Translations under genes and position numbers: made by a program | The notes under the pieces: generated by a model | Database searches by the model: none | What the model saw: the letters and a program-made list of their open reading frames with translations, nothing else | Told to the model about the DNA's origin: nothing | Shown: piece by piece, positions 1-5,319 of the stretch | Layout of the letters: the number at the start of each line of letters is the position of its first letter | Position numbering within the stretch: position 1 is the first letter of the stretch | Origin: an uncultured Actinomycetes bacterium | Lineage (GTDB): Bacteria > Actinomycetota > Thermoleophilia > Solirubrobacterales > 70-9 | Direction: 5' to 3' | NCBI GenBank assembly: GCA_946886425.1 | Contig: CAMPIP010000133.1 | Location: 1 to 6,493 of the forward strand | DNA: 6,493 nucleotides

Positions 1-591
1 GAGGTAGAGCGCCTCCTCGACGTCGTGGGTGACCAGCACCGCGGTGCGCGGCTCGGCCCGCAGCGCCGCCGCCAGCCAGCCCTGCATCTCCGCCCGGGTG
101 ATCGCGTCGAGCGCGGCGAACGGCTCGTCCAGCGCCAGCACCGGCTTGCCGGCGACGAGGGTGCGCAGGAAGGCGACCCGCTGGCGCATCCCGCCCGAGA
201 GCGCGCCCGGCCGCGCTCCCTCGAACCCGGCCAGCCCGAACCGCTCGAACAGCTCGCCCGCCTCCTCGCGCGCCTCGCCCTTGCCCTGGCCGCGGTTGCG
301 CAGCGCCAGCGCCGCGTTGTCGAGCGCCGAGTACCAGGGCAGCAGCAGGTCGCGCTGCGGCATGAAGGCGCACTGGCCGAGGCGCTCGGCCGCGCCCGCC
401 GCGCCACCGACCTCGACCGCACCGGCGCTCGGCTCGAGCAGCCCGCAGATCAACTCCAGCAGCGTCGACTTGCCGCAGCCGGAAGGACCGACGAGCCCGA
501 CCACGGTCCGGTCCGGCACCTCGAGGTCGAGCCGGTCGATCGTTTGCAGCTCGGCGTAGGCGTGGCCGAGGCCCCGGATCGATACGGACAT
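1..591 (-). CDS. ABC transporter ATP-binding protein, NitT/TauT (nitrate/sulfonate/taurine) class, partial
   Basis: This is the cytoplasmic ATPase subunit of an ABC importer; it couples ATP hydrolysis to substrate uptake through a membrane permease that lies outside the window. The first 197 residues are visible and the C-terminus runs off the left edge; full-length relatives are about 250 residues. Motifs in order are Walker A GPSGCGKST (residues 35-43), a Q-loop MPQRDLLLPW near residue 86, signature LSGGMRQ (131-137), Walker B VLALDEP (151-157), D-loop AALD, and the switch histidine in VTHD (H189). The LLPW after the Q-loop and the FLRTL after the signature are typical of the nitrate/sulfonate/taurine and thiamine-precursor importers. 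The ATG at 591 is preceded by AGGA with an 8-base gap. The gene diverges from a TauE-type exporter, which favours a sulfur substrate, but sequence alone does not separate sulfonate from nitrate or pyrimidine-precursor uptake. Confidence 0.93.
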   Translation of the reverse strand, partial: MSVSIRGLGHAYAELQTIDRLDLEVPDRTVVGLVGPSGCGKSTLLELICGLLEPSAGAVEVGGAAGAAERLGQCAFMPQRDLLLPWYSALDNAALALRNRGQGKGEAREEAGELFERFGLAGFEGARPGALSGGMRQRVAFLRTLVAGKPVLALDEPFAALDAITRAEMQGWLAAALRAEPRTAVLVTHDVEEALYL

Positions 592-599
592 CGCTGGTA

Positions 600-603
600 T
601 CCT
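600..603 (-). promoter_or_regulatory. Ribosome binding site of the ABC ATPase gene
   Basis: Read on the minus strand this is AGGA, 8 bases before the ATG at 591. It supports that ATG as the start of the ATPase. The three other starts on the left half of the window (673, 1621 and 3010) have no comparable site. Confidence 0.55.
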
Positions 604-617
604 GCCGCAGACCGCGC

Positions 618-638
618 TCCTGATCTAGGCAGTCAGGA
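618..638. promoter_or_regulatory. Inverted repeat TCCTGA-N9-TCAGGA in a divergent intergenic region, candidate operator
   Basis: The 81-base gap between the divergent ABC ATPase (start 591) and TauE-type exporter (start 673) holds a perfect 6-base inverted repeat with a 9-base spacer, centred at 628. It is therefore about 37 bases from one start and 45 from the other. On the minus strand it overlaps a weak promoter-like pair, TTATCG at 644-649 and TAGATC at 622-627, spaced by 16 bases. The spacing suits a dimeric regulator, and the Rrf2 gene at 1621 is the nearest candidate. It does not resemble the CymR site that I know from Firmicutes. Arms this short can occur by chance, so this is a candidate only. 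Nothing else in the gap looks like an RNA element or riboswitch. Confidence 0.35.
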
Positions 639-672
639 AAGTCGATAAGCACCCCGCGCGGCTCAAACCACC

Positions 673-1608
673 ATGGACCCGGCAATCGTCCTCTTCGGAT
701 TGGGCATCGGCGTACTCGTCGGTATGACCGGCATGGGCGGAGGCTCGCTGATGACTCCGCTGCTGATCCTGGTCTTCCACATCTCGCCGACCACGGCGAT
801 CGGCACCGACATCTTCTACGCGGCGGTCACCAAGACCGTCGGCGGCTGGCGGCACCTGCGCCTGAAGACGGTGAACATGGAGCTGGTCAAGTGGATGGCG
901 ATGGGCAGCGTCCCGGCTGCCGTCGGCGGGGTCGCGGTTATCGCCGTCGTCCAGGACCAGGTCGGCGAAGACCGCCTCAACGAACTCGTCTACGCGGTCC
1001 TCGGCGGCACCCTGCTGATGGTCGGGATCGTCCAGCTGGCCCGCTCGCTGATCCTCCGCAAGCTGATCGACGAGCGCGACCGCTTCGAGGTCGAGCGCCG
1101 CCACAAGATCGCCGCGGTCGTGATCGGCGCCACCACCGGGTTCGTGATCGGCGTCACCTCGGCCGGCTCCGGGACCGTGATCGCGATCCTGCTGATCGCG
1201 ATCTACCGGCTGGCCCCGAAGATGGTGGTCGGGACCGACGTCTTCCACGCCGCGATCCTGCTCTGGGCGGCCGGCATCGCCCACTGGGTCGGCGGCAACG
1301 TCGACTTCGCCCTCGCCGGCGAAATCCTGCTCGGCTCGATCCCGGGAGTGGTGATCGGCGCCGCCCTCTCCGACAAGGCCCCGCAGGCGTTCCTGCGCAC
1401 CTCGCTCGGCGTCGTCATGGTCGGCTCCGGCATCGTCACCGTCCAGAAGGGCGACCCGACCGTCTGGCCGATCGCCGCCGGCGTCGCCGCGCTCGGTCTC
1501 GGCCTGATGCTCTACATCCCGCACCGCGTCAACAGGCGCCGCGAGCTCGAGCGCGAGCAAGAGGAAGCCCAGCGGGCCGCCCTCGCCCAGGCGGCCCCGG
1601 CCGACTGA
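673..1608 (+). CDS. TauE/SafE family membrane exporter (probable sulfite/organosulfur anion exporter)
   Basis: This is an integral membrane protein of 311 residues, slightly longer than the usual 250-300 for TauE/SafE (DUF81). The family exports sulfite, sulfoacetate or related anions, mostly in sulfur metabolism. The two homologous halves are clear: GMTGMGGGSLMTPLL (17-31) followed by GTD and TKTVGGWRH matches GVTSAGSGTVIAILL (160-174) followed by VGTDVFHA and AGIAHW. Hydrophobic segments lie near 4-36, 76-94, 104-124, 145-180, 189-206, 212-232, 244-258 and 263-282. A charged Arg/Glu/Ala-rich cytoplasmic tail (286-311) could form a short helix. An in-frame TAA at 646-648 leaves ATG 673 as the first available start, although no Shine-Dalgarno precedes it. 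The Rrf2 gene follows after 12 bases, so the two are probably co-transcribed. The exact substrate is not determined; sulfite is inferred from the family and neighbours. Confidence 0.9.
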   Translation: MDPAIVLFGLGIGVLVGMTGMGGGSLMTPLLILVFHISPTTAIGTDIFYAAVTKTVGGWRHLRLKTVNMELVKWMAMGSVPAAVGGVAVIAVVQDQVGEDRLNELVYAVLGGTLLMVGIVQLARSLILRKLIDERDRFEVERRHKIAAVVIGATTGFVIGVTSAGSGTVIAILLIAIYRLAPKMVVGTDVFHAAILLWAAGIAHWVGGNVDFALAGEILLGSIPGVVIGAALSDKAPQAFLRTSLGVVMVGSGIVTVQKGDPTVWPIAAGVAALGLGLMLYIPHRVNRRRELEREQEEAQRAALAQAAPAD

Positions 1609-1620
1609 TTTACTGACCCT

Positions 1621-2106
1621 ATGCGCGTTTCGGCGAAAGCTGACTACGCCGTCCGTGCCGCCGTCGAGCTGGCCGCGGCCGGCGAGGGCCCGACCAAGGG
1701 CGAGCGCCTGGCCGACGCCCAGGACATTCCCCTGCAGTTCCTCGAGCACATCCTCCTCGAGCTCAAGCACAGCGGCATCGTCCGCGCCCGCCGCGGCGCC
1801 AAGGGCGGATACTGGCTGGCCCGGCCCGCCGACGAGGTCAGCGTCGCCGACGTCGTCCGCGCCGTCGAGGGCCCGATCGCCAACGTCCAGTCGATGCCCC
1901 CCGAGTCGATCGAGTACCGCGGCAGCGCCCAGCGCCTCCAGGAGGTCTGGATCGCCGTCCGCGCCAGCCTCCGCTCCGTCCTCGAGGAGGTCACCCTCGC
2001 CGACCTCGTCTCCGGCGAGCTCCCCGCCATCGTCGGCGAGCTGACCGCCGCCCCCGAGGCCTGGCAGGCCAGCACCTCGACCAGGGAAATGGCGAAGCCG
2101 AGCTAG
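1621..2106 (+). CDS. Rrf2 family transcriptional regulator without cysteines (CymR-like class)
   Basis: This is a 161-residue DNA-binding regulator, a normal length for the Rrf2 family. The N-terminus MRVSAKADYAVRAAVELA is the family hallmark. The winged helix-turn-helix spans about residues 1-83, with the wing VRARRGAKGGYWLAR at 54-68. Residues 100-125 form the predicted dimerisation helix (RLQEVWIAVRASL). The protein has no cysteine at all, so it cannot bind an iron-sulfur cluster as IscR, NsrR and RsrR do. This places it functionally with Rrf2 proteins that respond in other ways, such as CymR, which senses cysteine status through a CysK partner. It follows the exporter by 12 bases with no Shine-Dalgarno, suggesting translational coupling. 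A role in controlling the exporter and the divergent ABC gene is inferred. Its stop is 2 bases from the stop of the convergent nucleotidyltransferase gene. Confidence 0.9.
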   Translation: MRVSAKADYAVRAAVELAAAGEGPTKGERLADAQDIPLQFLEHILLELKHSGIVRARRGAKGGYWLARPADEVSVADVVRAVEGPIANVQSMPPESIEYRGSAQRLQEVWIAVRASLRSVLEEVTLADLVSGELPAIVGELTAAPEAWQASTSTREMAKPS

Positions 2107-2111
2107 CGCTA
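2104..2111. other. Palindrome TAGCGCTA formed by two convergent stop codons
   Basis: The Rrf2 gene ends in TAG (2104-2106) and the convergent nucleotidyltransferase gene ends in TAG on the other strand (2109-2111). With the intervening CG they make a perfect 8-base palindrome. No terminator hairpin with a T-run is present, so transcripts from both sides probably overlap here. Confidence 0.8.
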
Positions 2112-2654
2112 CGGGGTCAGGTGGTGGCGCTGTGCTCTCAGCGTCCTCACGTCCACTTGGTCCTGGTCGCGACCCGCGGCCGTCTTCATCTTCAGCAGGT
2201 CCTCGTAGCTGCAGAAGAGGCACTCGTGCCCGAGGAAGCTCCGCTTGACGGCGTGCGGCCGCAGCTCGGCCCAGCCCCCGGAACCCTCCTCGCCGAGACC
2301 CTCGAGGTCCTGCATGACGTCGAGGCGCCCATGCTCGGTCATCAGCGTCCAGTTGCCGCCGAGCTTGAGCCCCTTCAGGTCCGGCTCGAGCTCGAACTCC
2401 CCCGCGAACTCCTCGAGCCCGATCGGCTTGCCATCGAGCTTTGCCAGGGCGGCGGCGAGGCGCCTCAGGTTTCCCTCGGAGGGCTGGGGGCAGATGTCGA
2501 TGTCCTTGGTGGCGCGCGGGAAGCCATGCGCCGCGACGGCGTAGCCGCCGACGACGATGTACTCGACTCCCTCCTCGGCGAGCACGTCGAGGAGGGCGAC
2601 CGGTTCGAGTCGCCGCATCGGCGCCGGCCCGCCCTCGGTTCCCTCGCGGGCCAT
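2109..2654 (-). CDS. Nucleotidyltransferase-fold protein paired with an XRE regulator (putative toxin component)
   Basis: This 181-residue protein has the minimal nucleotidyltransferase signature: a GG pair in YIVVGGYAVAAHG (residues 32-44), the metal-binding DxD as KDIDI (D51, D53), and a candidate third acidic residue in GRLDVMQD (D112). The C-terminal EDLLKMKTAAGRDQDQVDV (151-169) is the lysine-containing helix usual in small bacterial proteins of this superfamily, including the AbiEii-like and DUF6036-like groups. Such proteins transfer a nucleotide to RNA or protein, and several are toxins. The start ATG at 2654 shares its A with the TGA of the upstream HTH gene (TGATG), so translation is probably coupled. 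An in-frame ATG at 2618 (residue 13) is the alternative start, and the conserved part begins just after it. All visible catalytic positions are intact. Toxin activity is inferred from gene pairing; a housekeeping or defence role is possible. Confidence 0.82.
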   Translation of the reverse strand: MAREGTEGGPAPMRRLEPVALLDVLAEEGVEYIVVGGYAVAAHGFPRATKDIDICPQPSEGNLRRLAAALAKLDGKPIGLEEFAGEFELEPDLKGLKLGGNWTLMTEHGRLDVMQDLEGLGEEGSGGWAELRPHAVKRSFLGHECLFCSYEDLLKMKTAAGRDQDQVDVRTLRAQRHHLTP

Positions 2655-3010
2655 CAGGTTTCCGCTCCGGCGGCGAGCTCGGTCGCGATTTCGCTGAGCT
2701 CGGCCGCCTGCGCCAACCGCTCCTCGGGGGTCAGCTCGCGGTGATCGGCGAGCACCTCTCCGAGCGTCTGGTTGCTCCCACCTGGCACCGGATCGCTGAG
2801 GCGCATCGTCGAGAGCATGATCGTCTCGCCCATCGCTTCGATCAACCGGTTGAGCGTCTCGAGGCTGGGGGAGACGACGTCGCGCTCGATACGGCTGACG
2901 GCCGGCTGATCCATTCCGGCCCTGCTCGCCAGCTCGGCTTGGCCCAGGTCGTGGCGGAGGCGGGCGCCGCGCAGGAACTCGCCGCAGGTAACTCTTCGGG
3001 CCACGCTCAT
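2654..3010 (-). CDS. XRE/Cro-type helix-turn-helix protein, probable autoregulator and antitoxin of the pair
   Basis: This 118-residue protein has an HTH_3 domain over about residues 10-63, with the helix-turn-helix QAELASRAGMDQPAVSRIER at 24-43 followed by SPSLETLNRLIEAMG. Its C-terminal half, with LTPEERLAQAAELSEIATEL (93-112), is a helical tail often seen in HTH proteins encoded just before small nucleotidyltransferases, and it may contact the partner. ATG 3010 is chosen over the in-frame TTG at 3028: a perfect TATAAT at 3017-3022 lies exactly where it would place transcription initiation on the A of this ATG, whereas the TTG lies upstream of the promoter element. No Shine-Dalgarno is needed if the transcript is leaderless. 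Reading ends in a one-base overlap with the nucleotidyltransferase gene. Autoregulation through the palindrome at 3032-3043 is inferred. Confidence 0.85.
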   Translation of the reverse strand: MSVARRVTCGEFLRGARLRHDLGQAELASRAGMDQPAVSRIERDVVSPSLETLNRLIEAMGETIMLSTMRLSDPVPGGSNQTLGEVLADHRELTPEERLAQAAELSEIATELAAGAET

Positions 3011-3016
3011 GACCAA

Positions 3017-3022
3017 ATTATA
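3017..3022 (-). promoter_or_regulatory. Perfect TATAAT -10 element of a leaderless transcript (XRE gene)
   Basis: On the minus strand positions 3022 to 3017 read TATAAT. If transcription starts at the A of ATG 3010, the hexamer occupies exactly -12 to -7. This is the geometry of leaderless promoters, which are common in Actinomycetota. At the 17-base spacing the -35 position (3040-3045) reads ATAGAT, a poor match to TTGACA, so an activator, another sigma factor or a -10-driven promoter is possible. A consensus -10 in DNA this GC-rich is unlikely to be accidental. The promoter sits between the sulfotransferase stop and the HTH start, giving the cassette its own expression. Confidence 0.65.
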
Positions 3023-3031
3023 GAACAAATA

Positions 3032-3043
3032 AGATATATATCT
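3032..3043. promoter_or_regulatory. 12-base perfect palindrome AGATATATATCT, candidate operator of the XRE regulator
   Basis: A perfect palindrome lies between the sulfotransferase stop codon (3045-3047) and the TATAAT element. Relative to the predicted transcription start it covers -33 to -22, between the -35 and -10 positions, where a bound XRE dimer would block RNA polymerase. It is the most AT-rich stretch in the window. This is consistent with autorepression as in many HTH-antitoxin operons, but binding is inferred. Confidence 0.5.
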
Positions 3044-3044
3044 A

Positions 3045-3947
3045 TTACCCCGGTGCCACCGGCACCAGGTCGAAGTCCGTCCCCAGTCGCAGGTCGCAGT
3101 AGCGCTTCGTCCAGTCGTCGTTGACGCGGTCGGATTGGCGCTTCATGCGCGGCTCGAAGGCGAAGCCGTCGGGAGGGGAGAGGCCGAGGCGATCGAGCAG
3201 GTTGAGGGTGCTGGCCTCATACGCGGCGGCGAAGTTCTCGTAGAGGACGAGGACCGGCTCGATGCAGGAGTGTTCGAAGAAGGCGTCCCAGCTCGCCTCC
3301 TCGGCGAGGACCTGGCCGAGCAGGTGGTCGATCGCCCGGTAGTGGAAGCGCAGTTGCGGCCGGTGTTCCTCGATGAAGCCGCGGTAGGGCGGGGCGCCCT
3401 CGTCCTCGACCGAGGCTGCCTTGGCGCTTGCCTGGTCCTCCCGCCAGGTCGCCGTCTGCACCGCCTTCCAGAGCGAGACCGCCTGCCGCACCTTGTTGGC
3501 GCGGACCACGCGCACGAAGGTCAGCTCCGGGAAGACCTCCGGCAGTAGCTCCGCCAGCGGCGTGTCGCGGTGGGCGGGGATGTTGCGCAGGAGGCTGACG
3601 AAGTCCCCGAAGTAGCCCCACATCAGCTTCGCGCCGAAGATGCCGTTTCCGGTGGTGCCGGCCTCGAAGGCCCAATCCAGGTAGCGGTCGTAGGCGGCCC
3701 GGCTCCACAGGGGCGAGCGCGGGGGAGGGTCGCTGCCGATCCCGCGCTCGCCGAGGTGGTCGCGGATCGACTGGTCCTCGACGCCGAGGAAGTACTCCTC
3801 CGGCCGGCGCGGCCGGCCGCTGTGGCGGAGCGCCTCGAAGTACTCCTCGGGGCACCCGGCGACGCCGGTTTCGGTCAGCGCATGGCAGACCAGGGTGCTG
3901 CCGCTGCGAGGGGTGGCACAGACGAGGTAGGAGCGCTCGGGACGCAT
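3045..3947 (-). CDS. Stf0-like sulfotransferase (PAPS-dependent)
   Basis: This 300-residue protein would transfer a sulfuryl group from PAPS to a hydroxyl acceptor, probably a carbohydrate; the founding member is the mycobacterial trehalose 2-sulfotransferase Stf0. The PAPS phosphosulfate loop is ATPRSGSTL (residues 11-19). It is followed by PEEYF (33-37), which carries the region of the Glu proposed as general base in Stf0. The 3'-phosphate region is FVRVVRANKVRQAVSLWKA (144-162), and the C-terminal PAPS-contact segment is RQSDRVNDDWTKRY (270-283). There is no signal peptide or membrane helix, so it is cytoplasmic. ATG 3947 is chosen because the family begins directly with the Y-L-V-C-ATPRSGST strand; upstream in-frame ATGs at 3989 and 4010 would add Arg-rich residues that lie over the divergent sulfatase start. 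A weak CAGGG precedes the ATG by 5 bases. The acceptor is unknown and need not be trehalose. Confidence 0.88.
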   Translation of the reverse strand: MRPERSYLVCATPRSGSTLVCHALTETGVAGCPEEYFEALRHSGRPRRPEEYFLGVEDQSIRDHLGERGIGSDPPPRSPLWSRAAYDRYLDWAFEAGTTGNGIFGAKLMWGYFGDFVSLLRNIPAHRDTPLAELLPEVFPELTFVRVVRANKVRQAVSLWKAVQTATWREDQASAKAASVEDEGAPPYRGFIEEHRPQLRFHYRAIDHLLGQVLAEEASWDAFFEHSCIEPVLVLYENFAAAYEASTLNLLDRLGLSPPDGFAFEPRMKRQSDRVNDDWTKRYCDLRLGTDFDLVPVAPG

Positions 3948-3976
3948 GGCTACCCTGCTTTTGTACCCCCAGCGAG

Positions 3977-3981
3977 AGGAG
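3977..3981 (+). promoter_or_regulatory. Shine-Dalgarno AGGAG that fixes a TTG start for the sulfatase
   Basis: AGAGGAG at 3975-3981 ends 9 bases before the in-frame TTG at 3991. The upstream in-frame ATG at 3946 lacks such a site and overlaps the ATG of the divergent sulfotransferase. The family's conserved N-terminal strand (RPPNILYIHSHD) begins right after the TTG, so the TTG is the better start. Confidence 0.65.
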
Positions 3982-3990
3982 CGACGCATC

Positions 3991-5319
3991 TTGGGCCGCC
4001 CGCCGAACATCCTCTACATCCACTCGCACGACACCGGCCGCTTCGTGGAGCCCTACGGCTTCCAGGTCCCGACCCCGAACATCCAGCTGCTGGCCGACCA
4101 GGGGGTGCTGTTCCGCGAGGCCTTTTGCGCCGCCCCGACCTGCTCGGGCAGCCGCGCCAGCCTGCTGACCGGGCAGTACTGCCACAACAACGGCATGCTC
4201 GGGCTCGCCCACCGCGGCTGGCGCCTCGACGACTACGGTCACCACTGGGTGCATACCCTGCGCGGCGCCGGCTACCGCTCGATCCTGATCGGCGAGCAGC
4301 ACATCTCCGTCGACCCCGGCGTGATCGGTTACGACGAGGTCCTCCCGGTCGACTCCAACCACGCCCAGAACATCGCCCCGCTGACGATCGCCGCTCTCCG
4401 CGACGCGCCCAGCGACCCCTGGTTCATGTCGGTCGGGTTCTTCGAGACCCACCGCGACTTCACCGCCCCCACCTCGGTCCGTGACACGCTCTACTCGCTG
4501 CCGCCCACCAACCTCCCCGACGTGGTCGCGACCCGCAAGGACATCGCTTCCTTCAAGGCCAGTGCCCGCTCGCTCGACCAGGGCGTTGGCGCCGTCCTCC
4601 ACGCCCTCCATGACCTCGACCTCGTCGACGACACGCTGGTGATTTGCACCACCGACCACGGGGTCGCCTTCCCCGGCGCCAAGGCGACCCTCTTCGATCG
4701 CGGCATCGGGGTGATGATGATCCTGCGCGGGCCCGGCTTCGGCGGGGGCAAGGTGATCGACGCCCAGGTCAGCCACCTCGACGTCTTCCCGACCCTCTGC
4801 GAGCTGGCCGGCGTCGAAGCGCCCGATTGGCTGCGGGGCGCCTCGCTGATGCCGCTGGTGCGGGGCGAGGTCGAGGCCCTCCACGAGCAGATCTACGCCG
4901 AGGTCACCTACCACGCCGCCTACGAGCCCCAGCGGGCGATCCGCACCGACCGCTGGAAGTACATCCGCCGCTTCGACGACTACCGCTACCCGGTGCTCGC
5001 CAACTGCGACGACAGCGCCAGCAAGGAGCTGCTGGTCGCCGCCGGCTGGGGCGAGCGCCCGGTCGCCCGCGAGCAGCTCTACGACCTGGTGCTCGATCCG
5101 GGGGAGGGCAGCAACCTGGCCGGCGACCCGGCCTGCCAGGAGGAACTGCTCGACCTGCGCGCCCGGCTCGAGGCCTGGATGCGCGTGACCGACGACCCGC
5201 TCATCGAGGGCCCGGTGCCGCCGCCGCCCGGGGCCCTGGTCAACGAGCAGTGGCAGCTTTCCCCGGACGACCAGCCCCGCGCCCTCATGGGGGATCCCAC
5301 GGCCGCGCCATCCAGGTGA
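3991..5319 (+). CDS. Sulfatase (N-sulfoglucosamine sulfohydrolase-like subfamily) with variant active-site motifs
   Basis: This 442-residue protein belongs to the type I sulfatase/alkaline phosphatase superfamily, whose members hydrolyse sulfate esters or sulfamates using a formylglycine made from Cys or Ser. The N-terminal strand NILYIHSHDTGR (6-17) carries the first metal site; the second acid is D14, and the first is His rather than Asp. The formylglycine motif is CSGSRASLLTGQ (51-62), with Gly in place of the usual Pro or Ala. GEQH (101-104) stands where related enzymes have G-K-x-H. ETHRDF (152-157) and CTTDHGVAFPGAK (219-231) supply further metal and substrate residues. The C-terminal domain has RWKYIRRF and EQLYDLVLDPGEGSNLAG, normal for the family. 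No signal peptide is present, so a cytoplasmic enzyme is likely. It diverges from a sulfotransferase with 43 bases between starts, and its last 35 bases overlap the convergent phosphatase gene. The substrate is unknown. Confidence 0.9.
   Translation: MGRPPNILYIHSHDTGRFVEPYGFQVPTPNIQLLADQGVLFREAFCAAPTCSGSRASLLTGQYCHNNGMLGLAHRGWRLDDYGHHWVHTLRGAGYRSILIGEQHISVDPGVIGYDEVLPVDSNHAQNIAPLTIAALRDAPSDPWFMSVGFFETHRDFTAPTSVRDTLYSLPPTNLPDVVATRKDIASFKASARSLDQGVGAVLHALHDLDLVDDTLVICTTDHGVAFPGAKATLFDRGIGVMMILRGPGFGGGKVIDAQVSHLDVFPTLCELAGVEAPDWLRGASLMPLVRGEVEALHEQIYAEVTYHAAYEPQRAIRTDRWKYIRRFDDYRYPVLANCDDSASKELLVAAGWGERPVAREQLYDLVLDPGEGSNLAGDPACQEELLDLRARLEAWMRVTDDPLIEGPVPPPPGALVNEQWQLSPDDQPRALMGDPTAAPSR

Noticed and set aside
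25..648. Long plus-strand open frames opposite the ABC ATPase (25-648 and 29-559)
   Set aside because: They are antisense shadows of a gene with all ABC motifs; their translations are Arg/Ala/Pro-rich and low complexity with no recognisable domain.
667..676. ACCACCATGG resembling a Kozak context at the TauE start
   Set aside because: It is a coincidence in bacterial DNA; neighbouring genes are plainly bacterial operons.
625..2223. A 532-codon minus-strand open frame opposite the TauE and Rrf2 genes
   Set aside because: It is a shadow frame in GC-rich DNA, with Asp/Gly/Ala-rich low-complexity text and no domain, and it conflicts with two well-supported genes.
3052..3066. Hairpin GGTGCC-ACC-GGCACC at the 3' end of the sulfotransferase gene, as a terminator
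   Set aside because: The stem is only 6 bases, lies within the last codons, and is followed on the minus strand by GGGGTAATAG rather than a T-run; at most a weak terminator.
3803..3822. GGCCGGCGCGGCCGGCC palindrome-like stretch inside the sulfotransferase
   Set aside because: It encodes in-frame residues (SGRPRRPEE region) and is expected from Arg/Pro/Gly codons in GC-rich DNA; no flanking evidence for a site.
3217..4914. A 565-codon minus-strand open frame across the sulfatase and sulfotransferase
   Set aside because: It runs antisense to the sulfatase and out of frame with the sulfotransferase. Its composition is the Asp/Gly/Val/Arg-rich text typical of GC-rich shadows.
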